Positions 28,042 through 37,066 of a stretch of 64,000 bases of DNA are shown in pieces. The stretch is taken from positions 225,390 through 289,389 of the forward strand of contig NZ_JAMXLR010000072.1 in NCBI RefSeq assembly GCF_024054565.1. The letters are read 5' to 3'. The position numbers were made by a program, and so were the translations under genes. Below the pieces are notes generated by a model. It ran no database searches. It worked only from the letters and a program-made list of their open reading frames with translations, and was not told where the DNA came from. This stretch comes from Aeoliella straminimaris. GTDB lineage: Bacteria > Planctomycetota > Planctomycetia > Pirellulales > Lacipirellulaceae. Positions within the stretch are counted from its first letter, which is position 1. The number at the start of each line of letters is the position of its first letter.

Positions 28042-28772
28042 CCCTTGCTCCGCTGCGAATCAATCGTCAGGGCGTATCGTTCGCTTACGTAGTGAACCTC
28101 GGCATATTCAAACGGTTTTTGTGCCCGATCCATTACCGTGTGTTTTCGAAGCAGCAGCGGTGAGCCTTTGCGCACCTTGAGTTTCTTAGCCATCAAGGCG
28201 TCAGCAGGCACGGCTGCTAGTTCCTCCCGCGCGCAGTAGGCAACCACGCCTGTAGTTTCTTCTATCACCTCGTAGAGGGGCTTGCTGTAGTCTTCTTCGC
28301 CCTTCAGCTTCAGGCGTGGATGAAACCAGGACCGAGAATGCAAAACGGGTGTATTGCCCCAACCGCGCAGGCGATCCAATCGTAAGGCGAATGTTCCCGC
28401 CTTGATCCTGAGTGCCTGTGAGGCCGCCGTGCTGGCTATGTGCTTTCCCACGCCCGTCTCATAGCTCTCGACCACGATCCCCTTCGAGGTCATCTCGCGC
28501 GTTAGGCTCTGCCATGCCGATATCGCCGAAGTTGCGGGTTGCGATACCACACGCGTGCCCACGCCCGACCGTCGCTCGAGAATCCCCTCATCGACTAACC
28601 GCAGAATTGCCGCTCTCACCGTGCCACGGCTGATGCCGAGTTGCGTTGCCAAGCTCATTTCATCCGGTAAAAGCCTTCCATCTCGATAAGCATCAGCTTG
28701 TATCAGCTGCCGCAGGGCCGCCTCTGCTTGCACGTGCAAGGGGACAGGGTCTGCGGGGTTGAGGGCGGACAT
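28038..28772 (-). CDS. GntR/HutC-family transcriptional regulator
   Basis: A 244-residue regulator from Met at 28772; the open frame extends 17 codons further up but that part is poorly conserved in style. Residues about 8-75 are a winged helix-turn-helix of GntR type (VPLHVQAEAALRQLI, SLATQLGISRGTVRAAILRL, ILERRSGVGTRVV). The C-terminal UTRA effector domain has the SRSWFHPRLKL, GVVAYCAREELAAVPAD and GSPLLLRKHTV segments typical of HutC/NagR-like proteins, which sense sugar phosphates or similar ligands. It is the first gene of the regulator-kinase-isomerase operon and is divergent from the sugar porter, a layout typical of a local autoregulated repressor. Confidence 0.9.
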   Translation of the reverse strand: MSALNPADPVPLHVQAEAALRQLIQADAYRDGRLLPDEMSLATQLGISRGTVRAAILRLVDEGILERRSGVGTRVVSQPATSAISAWQSLTREMTSKGIVVESYETGVGKHIASTAASQALRIKAGTFALRLDRLRGWGNTPVLHSRSWFHPRLKLKGEEDYSKPLYEVIEETTGVVAYCAREELAAVPADALMAKKLKVRKGSPLLLRKHTVMDRAQKPFEYAEVHYVSERYALTIDSQRSKG

Positions 28773-28830
28773 CGTGGTAAGCACGTCAATTATCCTAGAA
28801 AAGCACCGACGCCGGCTGGACAAATGATCG

Positions 28831-28844
28831 AATGTTTATACATT
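28831..28844. promoter_or_regulatory. inverted repeat, candidate GntR operator
   Basis: AATGT-TTAT-ACATT is a 14-base dyad in the divergent interval between the regulator and the sugar porter. A second partial ACATTAT-type copy follows at once (28848-28854). HutC/GntR-type regulators commonly bind short AT-centred dyads in such positions. This is inference from position and symmetry. Confidence 0.45.
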
Positions 28845-28923
28845 ATGACATTATCGCAACGCGCGTCAAGTGGCTTGTTTCCCGCTTGCGGCAATCTGAC
28901 CTCCTCTTCCTGACTACACCGCG

Positions 28924-30342
28924 ATGACCGTTCAGGCCGAGCACGCAAGTGAAATTTCCCCAGACCGATTGGTGCTTCTGCTGGTCGCGGGCGTCACCAT
29001 CCTCGGTGGCTTCCTTTTCGGTTACGACACCGCTGTTATCAACGGTGCGAATCAGTATCTGACCGCGCGCTTCTCTCTTAGCCCCTTCCAGGAAGGGTTG
29101 GCCGGGGCAAGTGCCATCCTCGGTTGCATTCCTGGCGCACTGGTAGCGGGAGCACTCAGCGACCGCTTCGGGCGACGGCGGGTATTGTTTGTCAGCGCCA
29201 TCTTATTTGCGGTCTCTGCCATCCTGTCGGCGGTACCGTATAGCTTCACTGAGTTCCTAGTCGCCCGCTGGATCGGCGGCGTCGGCATCGGGGTCACCTC
29301 CATGGTATGCCCCGTGTATATCGCCGAGCTTTCTCCCGCGAAGTATCGAGGAACGTTGGGGGCACTGTTTCAGCTGGGGATCGTCGTGGGGATATTTCTC
29401 ACGCTATTCGTGAATGCCGCAATTCAGTCACTTGGCGATGACACATGGAATACCCTGCGCGGATGGCGGTGGATGCTGGGGAGCGAGGTGATCCCCGCTG
29501 GGGTACTGCTGCTGCTCTTGACCCGTGCACCTGAGAGCCCCCGTTGGCTCGCCAGCCGCGGGGACCTCGCCACCGCTCGGCGAATCATCGGCCAACTGTC
29601 CGGAAGCACGCGAGTGGAACCTCTGCTCGCAGACATGCTCGCCGCCAAAAGCGCGGAACAGGGTGGTTTTGCCTCCTTGTTTAATCCTCGGTATCGCCGC
29701 CCCTTGCTAATCGCGGTGGTGCTAATGGCTGTCTCGCAGTTCAGCGGTATCAACGTGGTGATGTACTACTCCACGCAGATTTTCACTTCTGCTGGTGCTG
29801 GCATTGAGGATGCCTTTGCGTCGTCGGTCTTGGTCGGCCTTGTGAACTTGGTGGCCACGGGCGTAGCGCTCGCGGGTGTCGACCGCGTGGGACGCAAGCC
29901 GTTGCTATTATTCGGGCTGGTGGTCCAAGTGGTGACACTTGCCACGACGGCGTGGATGTTCAGTAACGGTATCGGCGGATTACCCCTTCTTGTTTCAATC
30001 ATCGGCTACATCGCAGTGTTCGCGATGGCGCTAGGACCACTCCCTTGGATTATCTGCTCCGAGATCTTTCCAACGTCGGTTCGAGGCGCGGCAATGTCCG
30101 TGGCCACCCTCACCATTTGGACGTCCTGCTTTGTGGTCATCCAGACCTTTCCCTGGCTCAATGCCAACCCCGCAGTGGGGCCCGCAACGCTTTTCTCTGC
30201 TTATAGTTTCTTCAGTCTGTGCGGCCTGATCTTTGTTGCCCTTTATGTGCCGGAGACCAAGGGCAAGTCGCTTGAGGAAATTGGCGAAGAGTGGGGGGCT
30301 CCACAACCGCCTCAATCAACTGGCCGCTCTGCAGGCGTATAA
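28924..30342 (+). CDS. MFS sugar porter
   Basis: A 472-residue transporter with about 12 membrane segments. Sugar-porter signatures are present: GGFLFGYDTAVINGA in the first helix, DRFGRRRVL between helices 2 and 3, PVYIAELSPAKYRGTLG (PESPR-type region follows as APESPRWLA), the QFSGINVVMYYSTQIF region of helix 7, DRVGRKPLLL and VPETKGKSLEEI at the C-terminus. It should import a hexose by proton symport. It is 28 bases upstream of the GH92-like gene and divergent from the GntR operon, so mannose is the most likely cargo, by context only. Confidence 0.9.
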   Translation: MTVQAEHASEISPDRLVLLLVAGVTILGGFLFGYDTAVINGANQYLTARFSLSPFQEGLAGASAILGCIPGALVAGALSDRFGRRRVLFVSAILFAVSAILSAVPYSFTEFLVARWIGGVGIGVTSMVCPVYIAELSPAKYRGTLGALFQLGIVVGIFLTLFVNAAIQSLGDDTWNTLRGWRWMLGSEVIPAGVLLLLLTRAPESPRWLASRGDLATARRIIGQLSGSTRVEPLLADMLAAKSAEQGGFASLFNPRYRRPLLIAVVLMAVSQFSGINVVMYYSTQIFTSAGAGIEDAFASSVLVGLVNLVATGVALAGVDRVGRKPLLLFGLVVQVVTLATTAWMFSNGIGGLPLLVSIIGYIAVFAMALGPLPWIICSEIFPTSVRGAAMSVATLTIWTSCFVVIQTFPWLNANPAVGPATLFSAYSFFSLCGLIFVALYVPETKGKSLEEIGEEWGAPQPPQSTGRSAGV

Positions 30343-30369
30343 TTACAACTCCATGCTCAAGTAAATATC

Positions 30370-32799
30370 ATGTGCATTCGCGTTTTCCTGCAACTTTGGA
30401 CTTCCTCCACGCGGCAGGCCGTACGGCCTCGGTGGCACGTCATTGCGTGCGTGTTGGTCATCTTGCCGTCGCTACTGGTCGCGACTTCACAACTGTTTGC
30501 GGCTGAGCCCGATCGAGACCACCGCCTCATCGATTACGTCGATCCCCGAATCGGGACCGCCCATTCGCGTTGGTTTTTCTTCACTCCCGCCGCCATGCCA
30601 TTCGGCATGGCGAAACTTGCGCCCACTACCGACGGGCACCTCGGAAACCCCAGCGGCTGGGAGGCAGTTGGATACGACGCCCGACACACCTCCATCGAGG
30701 GCTTTGCGCACTTTCACGAGTTTCAGATTGGCGGCGTGGTGTTCGCACCCACGGTTGGCGAATTACAGACTGTGCCGGGGAATCTGGAGGATCCAGATAG
30801 CGGCTATCGGTCGCGCTTCGATAAACAGGAAGAAACGGCCGAGCCTGGGTACTACAGTGTGCGGCTCAAGGATTATGACATCCAGGCGGAATTGACAGCC
30901 ACCCCACGCGTGGGCCTGCATCGGTATACCTACCCGGGAACCGAGCAAGCCCACCTGATTTTTAACGTTGGTACGCGGATGGGCGAAAGCGGGCCAGTGG
31001 TCGACGCCTCCGTAACATATGCCGACGACGGCCGAATTGAAGGCTGGGTAGCTACTCGTCCGGCATACGTAGACATTTATCAGCCGGGTGCAACCATCAC
31101 GATGTACTTCAGCGCCCGGGTCGATCGTGAGCCCACATCGTATGGCACCTTCGATGGCGCACAGGTCTTTGCCGGTAGACGCGAGCAATCCGGCGCTGGA
31201 GCTGGGCTGTACTTGACGTTTGATACCCGCGAAGAGTCCATCGTGCACGCGAAGGTGGGGTTGTCTTACACGTCAGTGGCCAATGCCCGAATGAACTTCG
31301 AGCAGGAGGCGCGTGATCTAACATTTGACAACGCTCGTGCCGAAGCCCAACGCACGTGGGAGAGCCTGCTCGGACGGGTCCGCGTAGAGGGCGGGGCCCG
31401 CGAAGCCCGGGTAAAATTCTACACAGGCCTGTTTCACGCTTTGCTCGGGCGCGGATTGGCCAGCGACTGCAACGGTAGCTACCCGAAGAACGAAGGAACG
31501 GTCGGTCAGATTCCGCTAGATGAGACCGGCACTCCCGTCCACAATCACTACAATACAGATGCAGTGTGGGGAGCATTCTGGAACCTGTCGCAATTATGGG
31601 CCCTCGCGTACCCGGAGTACTATTCCGACTGGATTTCTAGCCAACTGCTAGTATACCGCGAAACAGGTTGGCTGGGCGACGGTATCGCTTGCAGCCGTTA
31701 CGTGTCAGGAGTCGGTACTAACTTCACAGGCCTTTTCATCGCAACGGCCTATAAGTGCGGAATTCGCGACTACGATGTTCCGTTGGCATGGGAGGCCACG
31801 CGAAAGAACGAGCTGGAAGGGCGCGGTCGTCCGGCAGGCGCTGGCAAGCTAGACGTCGATCAGTTTCTCACGCGTGGTTACTCTCCCTACCTGCCCGAAC
31901 TCGGGTATCAAACGACTCCCGAGGGGTCGGGCTTTGCTGCCTCCCATACGCTGGAGTATGCATTCAGCGCGTCCGCTGCTGCGCAGTTCGCAAAGCAACT
32001 CGGTCATCATGCCGATGCAGAGCGTCTCTCGTCATTGGCTGATAATTGGACGACACTGTTCGACGACGAGCGACGCCTCGTCCGGCCACGCGATCAGCAA
32101 GGACGTTTCATCACGCCGTTCGATCCTTTGACGCCATGGATCGGCTTTCAAGAAGGCAACGCACAACAGTATACCCAGTACGTCCCTCATCGTATCGAGC
32201 AACTGATCTCGCGTGTCGGTCGCGACACCTTCAACGATCGACTCGACCAGACATTCGTACGGTCCCGTGCGGACGTCTTCGGAGGTGGCAAAACCATTGA
32301 CGCCTTCGCCGGCGTCCGTGCGGTATACAATCATGGCAATCAGCCAAGCTTGCACATGCCTGGTCTGTTCAACTTCTCTGGAAAGCCGTGGCTCTCTCAA
32401 AAATGGATGCGAACTATCTGCGACGAATTTTACGGCATCGACGGCATCCATGGGTATGGCTACGGCCAAGACGAGGACCAAGGTCAGTTGGGCGCCTGGT
32501 ATGTGATGGCATCGATGGGCCTATTTGATGTGAAAGGGCTAACGACAGAAGAGCCTGGCTTTCAGGTTGTCAGCCCCTTGTTTGATCGCGTCACGCTGCA
32601 CCTGAACGCTAAATACTATGAGGGCGACACCTTTGTCATTGAGACGAAAAACAATAGCAAGGCGAACACCTATATCCATAGCCTGCACCTCAATGGCGAG
32701 TCAATTACTAGCATCCAACTGCGGTTTGCGGACATCGTGCGTGGAGGCCGCTTGCGAGTCGAGCTAACCGATGAGCCCAACAGGCAACTCGTTGATTAG
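30370..32799 (+). CDS. exported GH92-family glycosidase (alpha-mannosidase-like)
   Basis: An 809-residue protein with a signal peptide or anchor (about residues 22-45). The GH92 N-terminal domain starts at LIDYVDPRIGTAHSRW and has the typical FPAAMPFGM-like segment (FTPAAMPFGMAKLAPTT). The C-terminal catalytic domain has YNHGNQPSLHMPGLFNF, GYGQDEDQGQLGAWYVMASM and FQVVSPLFDRVTLHL. GH92 enzymes are calcium-dependent exo-alpha-mannosidases. The family motif usually written HGNEPSHH is HGNQPSLH here, so a site residue is changed and substrate or activity may differ. The acidic DEDQGQ loop is kept. It follows the sugar porter closely and probably feeds it. Confidence 0.87.
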   Translation: MCIRVFLQLWTSSTRQAVRPRWHVIACVLVILPSLLVATSQLFAAEPDRDHRLIDYVDPRIGTAHSRWFFFTPAAMPFGMAKLAPTTDGHLGNPSGWEAVGYDARHTSIEGFAHFHEFQIGGVVFAPTVGELQTVPGNLEDPDSGYRSRFDKQEETAEPGYYSVRLKDYDIQAELTATPRVGLHRYTYPGTEQAHLIFNVGTRMGESGPVVDASVTYADDGRIEGWVATRPAYVDIYQPGATITMYFSARVDREPTSYGTFDGAQVFAGRREQSGAGAGLYLTFDTREESIVHAKVGLSYTSVANARMNFEQEARDLTFDNARAEAQRTWESLLGRVRVEGGAREARVKFYTGLFHALLGRGLASDCNGSYPKNEGTVGQIPLDETGTPVHNHYNTDAVWGAFWNLSQLWALAYPEYYSDWISSQLLVYRETGWLGDGIACSRYVSGVGTNFTGLFIATAYKCGIRDYDVPLAWEATRKNELEGRGRPAGAGKLDVDQFLTRGYSPYLPELGYQTTPEGSGFAASHTLEYAFSASAAAQFAKQLGHHADAERLSSLADNWTTLFDDERRLVRPRDQQGRFITPFDPLTPWIGFQEGNAQQYTQYVPHRIEQLISRVGRDTFNDRLDQTFVRSRADVFGGGKTIDAFAGVRAVYNHGNQPSLHMPGLFNFSGKPWLSQKWMRTICDEFYGIDGIHGYGYGQDEDQGQLGAWYVMASMGLFDVKGLTTEEPGFQVVSPLFDRVTLHLNAKYYEGDTFVIETKNNSKANTYIHSLHLNGESITSIQLRFADIVRGGRLRVELTDEPNRQLVD

Positions 32800-33329
32800 C
32801 GTTTTTTCCGCTGCCTTGTGTGCTGATGAGAGACAACAAAAAGTTCTCCCGCATTGCATCAACATTGGACTCGATCTGTCGACTACCGGCGGCCTCACGA
32901 TTTTCCGCTCTTTATGGGTGACGTAAGAGAAGAAGCGCAAGCTCAGCATGCCACATGGGGAGGCGACGTCACCTGAAAGCCCGACAGCACAGTTCGACCG
33001 GTTCTTCAACTGGGCTCGCGATCGACGAGCTTAGTAGCCCATTGATAGGGCGTGACATCCCCGATTGCTAACGTATGGATCTCTGATTGCGTCACTCAGC
33101 TAGCCGCCGTTCCAGCTAGAGAAGCTAGGAAAGTGACCCCGTCGCTTGATGGAGGAGGGGCTACGAATGCTCAAGCGGCTTGCGAAGAGAGACGCCGCAC
33201 AAAGGCACTCTCAATCGTGGCAAGTGTATTCTGAGGAAGCCAAACAGGCTGAAGAACATGTCGCAAGTCTTAAGAATCTTTTGGGAAACTTTGAACTGCA
33301 TCGTTGAGTGCTTTCGCGTCGCGAACTAC
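32800..33329. other. gap between convergent GH92-like and debranching genes
   Basis: About 530 bases with no recognisable reading frame, repeat or hairpin of note. The genes on both sides end here, so no promoter is expected. Confidence 0.4.
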
Positions 33330-35390
33330 CTAGAGGGCCGTGCCTACTTCTGTACGAAGCAATTCTGCCACGCTCCAAGCCTGAGCAAAACAGCCGCGGG
33401 GCATGTGGGGCGCATTGCCATCGAAGACCTCGCTCACTTGGCCAATACAGGCTTCGCTCAGATGCCGGTCGAGTGCCTCGTATATCCGCGACTTGAACTC
33501 TTGTGGTTCGACCTCGAGTTTGCCGCAAGCTTCCAGGTAGGGCCCGAGCAGCCATGACCATGCAGTACCCTGATGGTACGCGGCATCGCGTGCCCACACA
33601 TCGCCTGTGTAGTCGCCTTTATATTCGGGGTCGGAAGGGGCAAGGGAGCGAAGGCCCACAGGTGTGAATAACTCGGCCGATACCCTTTCGACCACCGCCT
33701 GCCAATGCTGTCGCGCGAGCACGGGGTACGCAAGCGAAATGGCAAACAGCTGATTGGGACGCAACGACTGGTCGTCACCGGACTCGCCGTCGACGACATC
33801 GTACAGATAGCGACCCGACGCGAACCAGAATCTCTGATTGAATGACTTGAAAGCTCGGTCGGCTGCCTGCCTTGCTTCGTTCGCCAAACGTTCGTGACCG
33901 AGCGTCTTCATCCACTGCTCATAGTGGCGCAATGCATTAAACCACAAAGCGTTGATTTCTACCGCTTTGCCGCGACGTGGGGTGACCACCCAGTCGCCAA
34001 CTTTGGCGTCCATCCAGGTGAGCTGCACGTCCGGGGCTCCTTGACGCAGTAGCCCATCGTTGGCGTCCACCCCAATACCGTAGTGAGTTCCTCCAATATG
34101 TGCCCCGATGATCTCCGTCAGTACCGGCTGTAACTCGGCCATAAGCTCGCCATCATCTCTGCAATTGTGGTAGGCAGCCAAGGCCTGAAAGAACCACAAG
34201 GTAGCGTCCGCCGTGTGGTACATGCCCACATTGGCTCCTTCGGGAAAAAGATTGGGGATCAAGCCATCGCGAACATAGTCGGCGAACGTCAGCAGAATGC
34301 GACGTGCTTCATCGAATCGTCCCGTCGACAATGCAAGGCCGGGCAGACTGATCATCGTGTCTCGCCCCCAGTCCGTAAACCAGGGATATCCCGCAATCAC
34401 AGAGCGACGATCGGGATGCGAATGCTGCCCTTGCATCTGCTTGTGGTCAGCGGCTCGATAGGCTGGGCGGATTAGAAACTGGTCCGCGGCCAACACCAGC
34501 TCTCGGTGTAACCGGCTCGTGGCCTGGGTTCCAATCTCCAACAGTTTGTCCCGACGATCCATTTCCCTTTGTGTCAACTTCTCCATGGAATGCTTAGAGA
34601 ACGTCAACCATGGCTCCGTGGAGACCAGCAGGCAGATCGGGCTTGCGGCCGTCAGAGTTGCCAGCATGCGACCGGGACTCCAAAGAGAACCGACATGGTC
34701 GTAGCCCCGCTCATCTTCGATACCGTAGTAGCTGTTTTCGATTCGCAGCTCGTCATCACAGCAGCGGAAGTCCATCCCATCTAGCCTCAAACGCAATGGT
34801 GTATTCGCGTTCGAGGCCAACACCTCCACTTGCCCATCTGTGCGGAAACTCCACTCTCCGTTCTCCACAGGAGTGTTCACCGGGGCGTCATGGCCACGAA
34901 ACTGGATCATTGGCCGCAAGTCGAGCGAAACCGCTTCGTCACCATCGAGCACTTCGTAGCACACGGCCAGTGTGTTTTCTCGAAAGGCTGGAACGATCCG
35001 CTTCTGAATGAGGGTATTGGCAACACGGTAGTGCCAATTTGGTAGTCCTTGTTGGAGAAAGAAGCTCTCAAAGTTTTCGCTGCCGTGCAGCTCTGGAGAC
35101 TCCCCAAGAAGGTGTTGGCCCCACAATCGTTCACGTGAGCCATCACTCGAGATCACTTCCTCACGCACATGGCTTAACGTGTGTGTACGGCCATAAGGGG
35201 CAGGCAGCCCTGCAATAAGCAGTCCGTGGTGCCGTCGACTAGGTGGTCCTCCGACGGTTCCGCTGGCATACCCGCCGTTGCCGAGAGTGACGAGCCATTC
35301 TCGCTCCAAAAGCTGCGAAGCGAGCGTAGCCGGATCGGATGACCACGCGGGTTTGCGAGTAACCAGTTCAGTTGCCCTTTGCTCTGGCAC
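33330..35390 (-). CDS. amylo-alpha-1,6-glucosidase / glycogen-debranching-type enzyme
   Basis: A 686-residue protein with an N-terminal bacterial GDE domain (EREWLVTLGNGGYASGTVGG, PPSRRHHGLLIAGL, about residues 25-260). A C-terminal alpha/alpha-barrel of GDE_C/GH133 type follows (GYPWFTDWGRDTMISLPGLA, LIPNLFPEGANVGMYHTADA, GLLRQGAPDVQLTWMDAKVG). The conserved acidic residues of the barrel (WGRD, TADA, TWMD) are present. It would hydrolyse alpha-1,6 branch points of glycogen-like glucans. Three bases separate it from the upstream GH13 gene. No signal peptide is seen, so it acts in the cytoplasm. Confidence 0.9.
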   Translation of the reverse strand: MPEQRATELVTRKPAWSSDPATLASQLLEREWLVTLGNGGYASGTVGGPPSRRHHGLLIAGLPAPYGRTHTLSHVREEVISSDGSRERLWGQHLLGESPELHGSENFESFFLQQGLPNWHYRVANTLIQKRIVPAFRENTLAVCYEVLDGDEAVSLDLRPMIQFRGHDAPVNTPVENGEWSFRTDGQVEVLASNANTPLRLRLDGMDFRCCDDELRIENSYYGIEDERGYDHVGSLWSPGRMLATLTAASPICLLVSTEPWLTFSKHSMEKLTQREMDRRDKLLEIGTQATSRLHRELVLAADQFLIRPAYRAADHKQMQGQHSHPDRRSVIAGYPWFTDWGRDTMISLPGLALSTGRFDEARRILLTFADYVRDGLIPNLFPEGANVGMYHTADATLWFFQALAAYHNCRDDGELMAELQPVLTEIIGAHIGGTHYGIGVDANDGLLRQGAPDVQLTWMDAKVGDWVVTPRRGKAVEINALWFNALRHYEQWMKTLGHERLANEARQAADRAFKSFNQRFWFASGRYLYDVVDGESGDDQSLRPNQLFAISLAYPVLARQHWQAVVERVSAELFTPVGLRSLAPSDPEYKGDYTGDVWARDAAYHQGTAWSWLLGPYLEACGKLEVEPQEFKSRIYEALDRHLSEACIGQVSEVFDGNAPHMPRGCFAQAWSVAELLRTEVGTAL

Positions 35391-35393
35391 GTG

Positions 35394-37028
35394 CTATTCC
35401 TTCTGCTCAAACCGAAACCAGCGGTACCCCAATCCGCCCACGTCAATTGCCGATTCGATTGTCTTGGGGATCTCGTAGGCATCGTCGGAGAGTATCTCTT
35501 GGAAACTCCATCCAGCTAAGTCAGCCAGGTCGAGGGAGATGGTTCTCTGGTCATCGTCCATGTTGTGCACCGCCACAACTACGGTGCCATTTAATCCGCA
35601 GCGATGCCCTATAACATGCTGGTCACCTGTCTCTACGATTTGCCACTCCCCTGTTCCGAATTCCGGATTCTCGCGCCGAGCGCGAATCATTTGCTCGGTA
35701 ACTTTTAGCAGAGAGTCGGCATCTCGTTGCTGCTCGGCAACGTTCACCTGTTGATAGCGGAATTTGCCACGGCTGATCGGAGGGCGGATGCATTTGTCCC
35801 GGTTGGCCGTCGAGAAGCCACCGTTACTATCACCGCTCCATTGCATCGGCGTACGCGTGCTGTTTCGCTCGGGCAAGGAAAGGTCCTCCCCCATGCCGAT
35901 TTCCTCCCCGTAGCGTATCACCGGCGTACCAGGGAGTGTTAACAGCAAGCTGTGCGCGAGCTTCAGTTTTTTCTCATTGCCTTCCAGCATCGGCGGCAGA
36001 CGGCGGCGAATGCCGCGGTCGTAAATACGCATCGACTCCTCGGGGGCCCAAGCTTCGTAGATCTCTTCCTGCTGACTCTTGCTTAAACGCCCGACGGGAA
36101 ACTCATCATGGTTGCGAAGAAAGTTGGCCCACTGGCACTTGTTGGGTATGGTCGGTGGCTTATACAGGCCTTCTCTTATTGCCAAAGCGTGGCCCTTTAG
36201 AATCGAATACATGACATGTTGATTCAACACGAAGTTGAACATCATGTGCAGCTTGTCACCACTCCCAAAGTAGTCTGGCGCTTCTCGCATATTGATATTC
36301 GCCTCAGCCAGCAGAATTGCGTCTCCGCGTTGCCACGATAGATAGTTGCGGAACTCTGTCAGGTATTCGTAGGGCTCGTCTACCTCGGCGCCGTCCAGCG
36401 ACTTGAGTTCTATGAGAAAGGGCGCCGCATCCACACGAAATCCTGACACACCCAGCCTTAGCCAAAACGCCATGACTTGACGGATCTCATTTCGCACGGC
36501 GGGGTTGGCGATGTTTAGCTCTGCTTGATGCTCGTAGAAGCGATGGAAGTAGTACTCCTTGGCCTTTCGATCGTATGTCCAGCTGGTTTCTTGAAATCCC
36601 GGAAACACGAGGAATTCGTCGGCGTCTTCCGGTTTGTCTTTCTTCCACACGTAGTAGTCGCGATAAGGTGAACTCGGAGACTCGCGAGCCGCCTGGAACC
36701 AGGGATGCTCAATCGAGGTGTGATTGATCACCAAATCGATGATCACACGAATTCCTCGATTTTCAGCAGCCTCGACGAAGTCGACGAAATCGCCAAGGTC
36801 CCCGAGTCGTGGATCGACTGCGAAATAGTCCTTTACATCGTACCCATTATCACGGTTTGGCGTCGGGTAGAATGGCATCAGCCACACGCAGGTCACCCCG
36901 AGTCCGGACAAGTAGTCGAGCCGGGAGTTCAGCCCACGAAAGTCGCCAATACCATCACCGTTCGAATCTTGGAATGTTTCGACGTCTAGGCAATACAAGA
37001 TCGCATTCTTATACCAAAGTTGTTGCAA
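35394..37028 (-). CDS. GH13 enzyme, trehalose-synthase-like
   Basis: A 544-residue alpha-amylase superfamily enzyme. The four conserved regions are present, with nucleophile Asp200 (GFRVDAAP), acid/base Glu242 (LLAEANI) and Asp308 (LRNHDE), plus DLVINHTS. LWYKNAILYCLDVETFQDSN, DGIGDFRGL and NRDNGYDV resemble trehalose synthase (maltose to trehalose isomerase, GH13 subfamily 16), as does ERNSTRTPMQWS. It lacks the C-terminal maltokinase part found in some fused forms. Context with a debranching enzyme supports glucan or trehalose turnover. An oligoglucosidase activity is the main alternative. Confidence 0.85.
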   Translation of the reverse strand: MQQLWYKNAILYCLDVETFQDSNGDGIGDFRGLNSRLDYLSGLGVTCVWLMPFYPTPNRDNGYDVKDYFAVDPRLGDLGDFVDFVEAAENRGIRVIIDLVINHTSIEHPWFQAARESPSSPYRDYYVWKKDKPEDADEFLVFPGFQETSWTYDRKAKEYYFHRFYEHQAELNIANPAVRNEIRQVMAFWLRLGVSGFRVDAAPFLIELKSLDGAEVDEPYEYLTEFRNYLSWQRGDAILLAEANINMREAPDYFGSGDKLHMMFNFVLNQHVMYSILKGHALAIREGLYKPPTIPNKCQWANFLRNHDEFPVGRLSKSQQEEIYEAWAPEESMRIYDRGIRRRLPPMLEGNEKKLKLAHSLLLTLPGTPVIRYGEEIGMGEDLSLPERNSTRTPMQWSGDSNGGFSTANRDKCIRPPISRGKFRYQQVNVAEQQRDADSLLKVTEQMIRARRENPEFGTGEWQIVETGDQHVIGHRCGLNGTVVVAVHNMDDDQRTISLDLADLAGWSFQEILSDDAYEIPKTIESAIDVGGLGYRWFRFEQKE

Positions 37029-37066
37029 GGCTCTTTGCTCCCTTCGCTATTGGAACCCGTGAGTGA

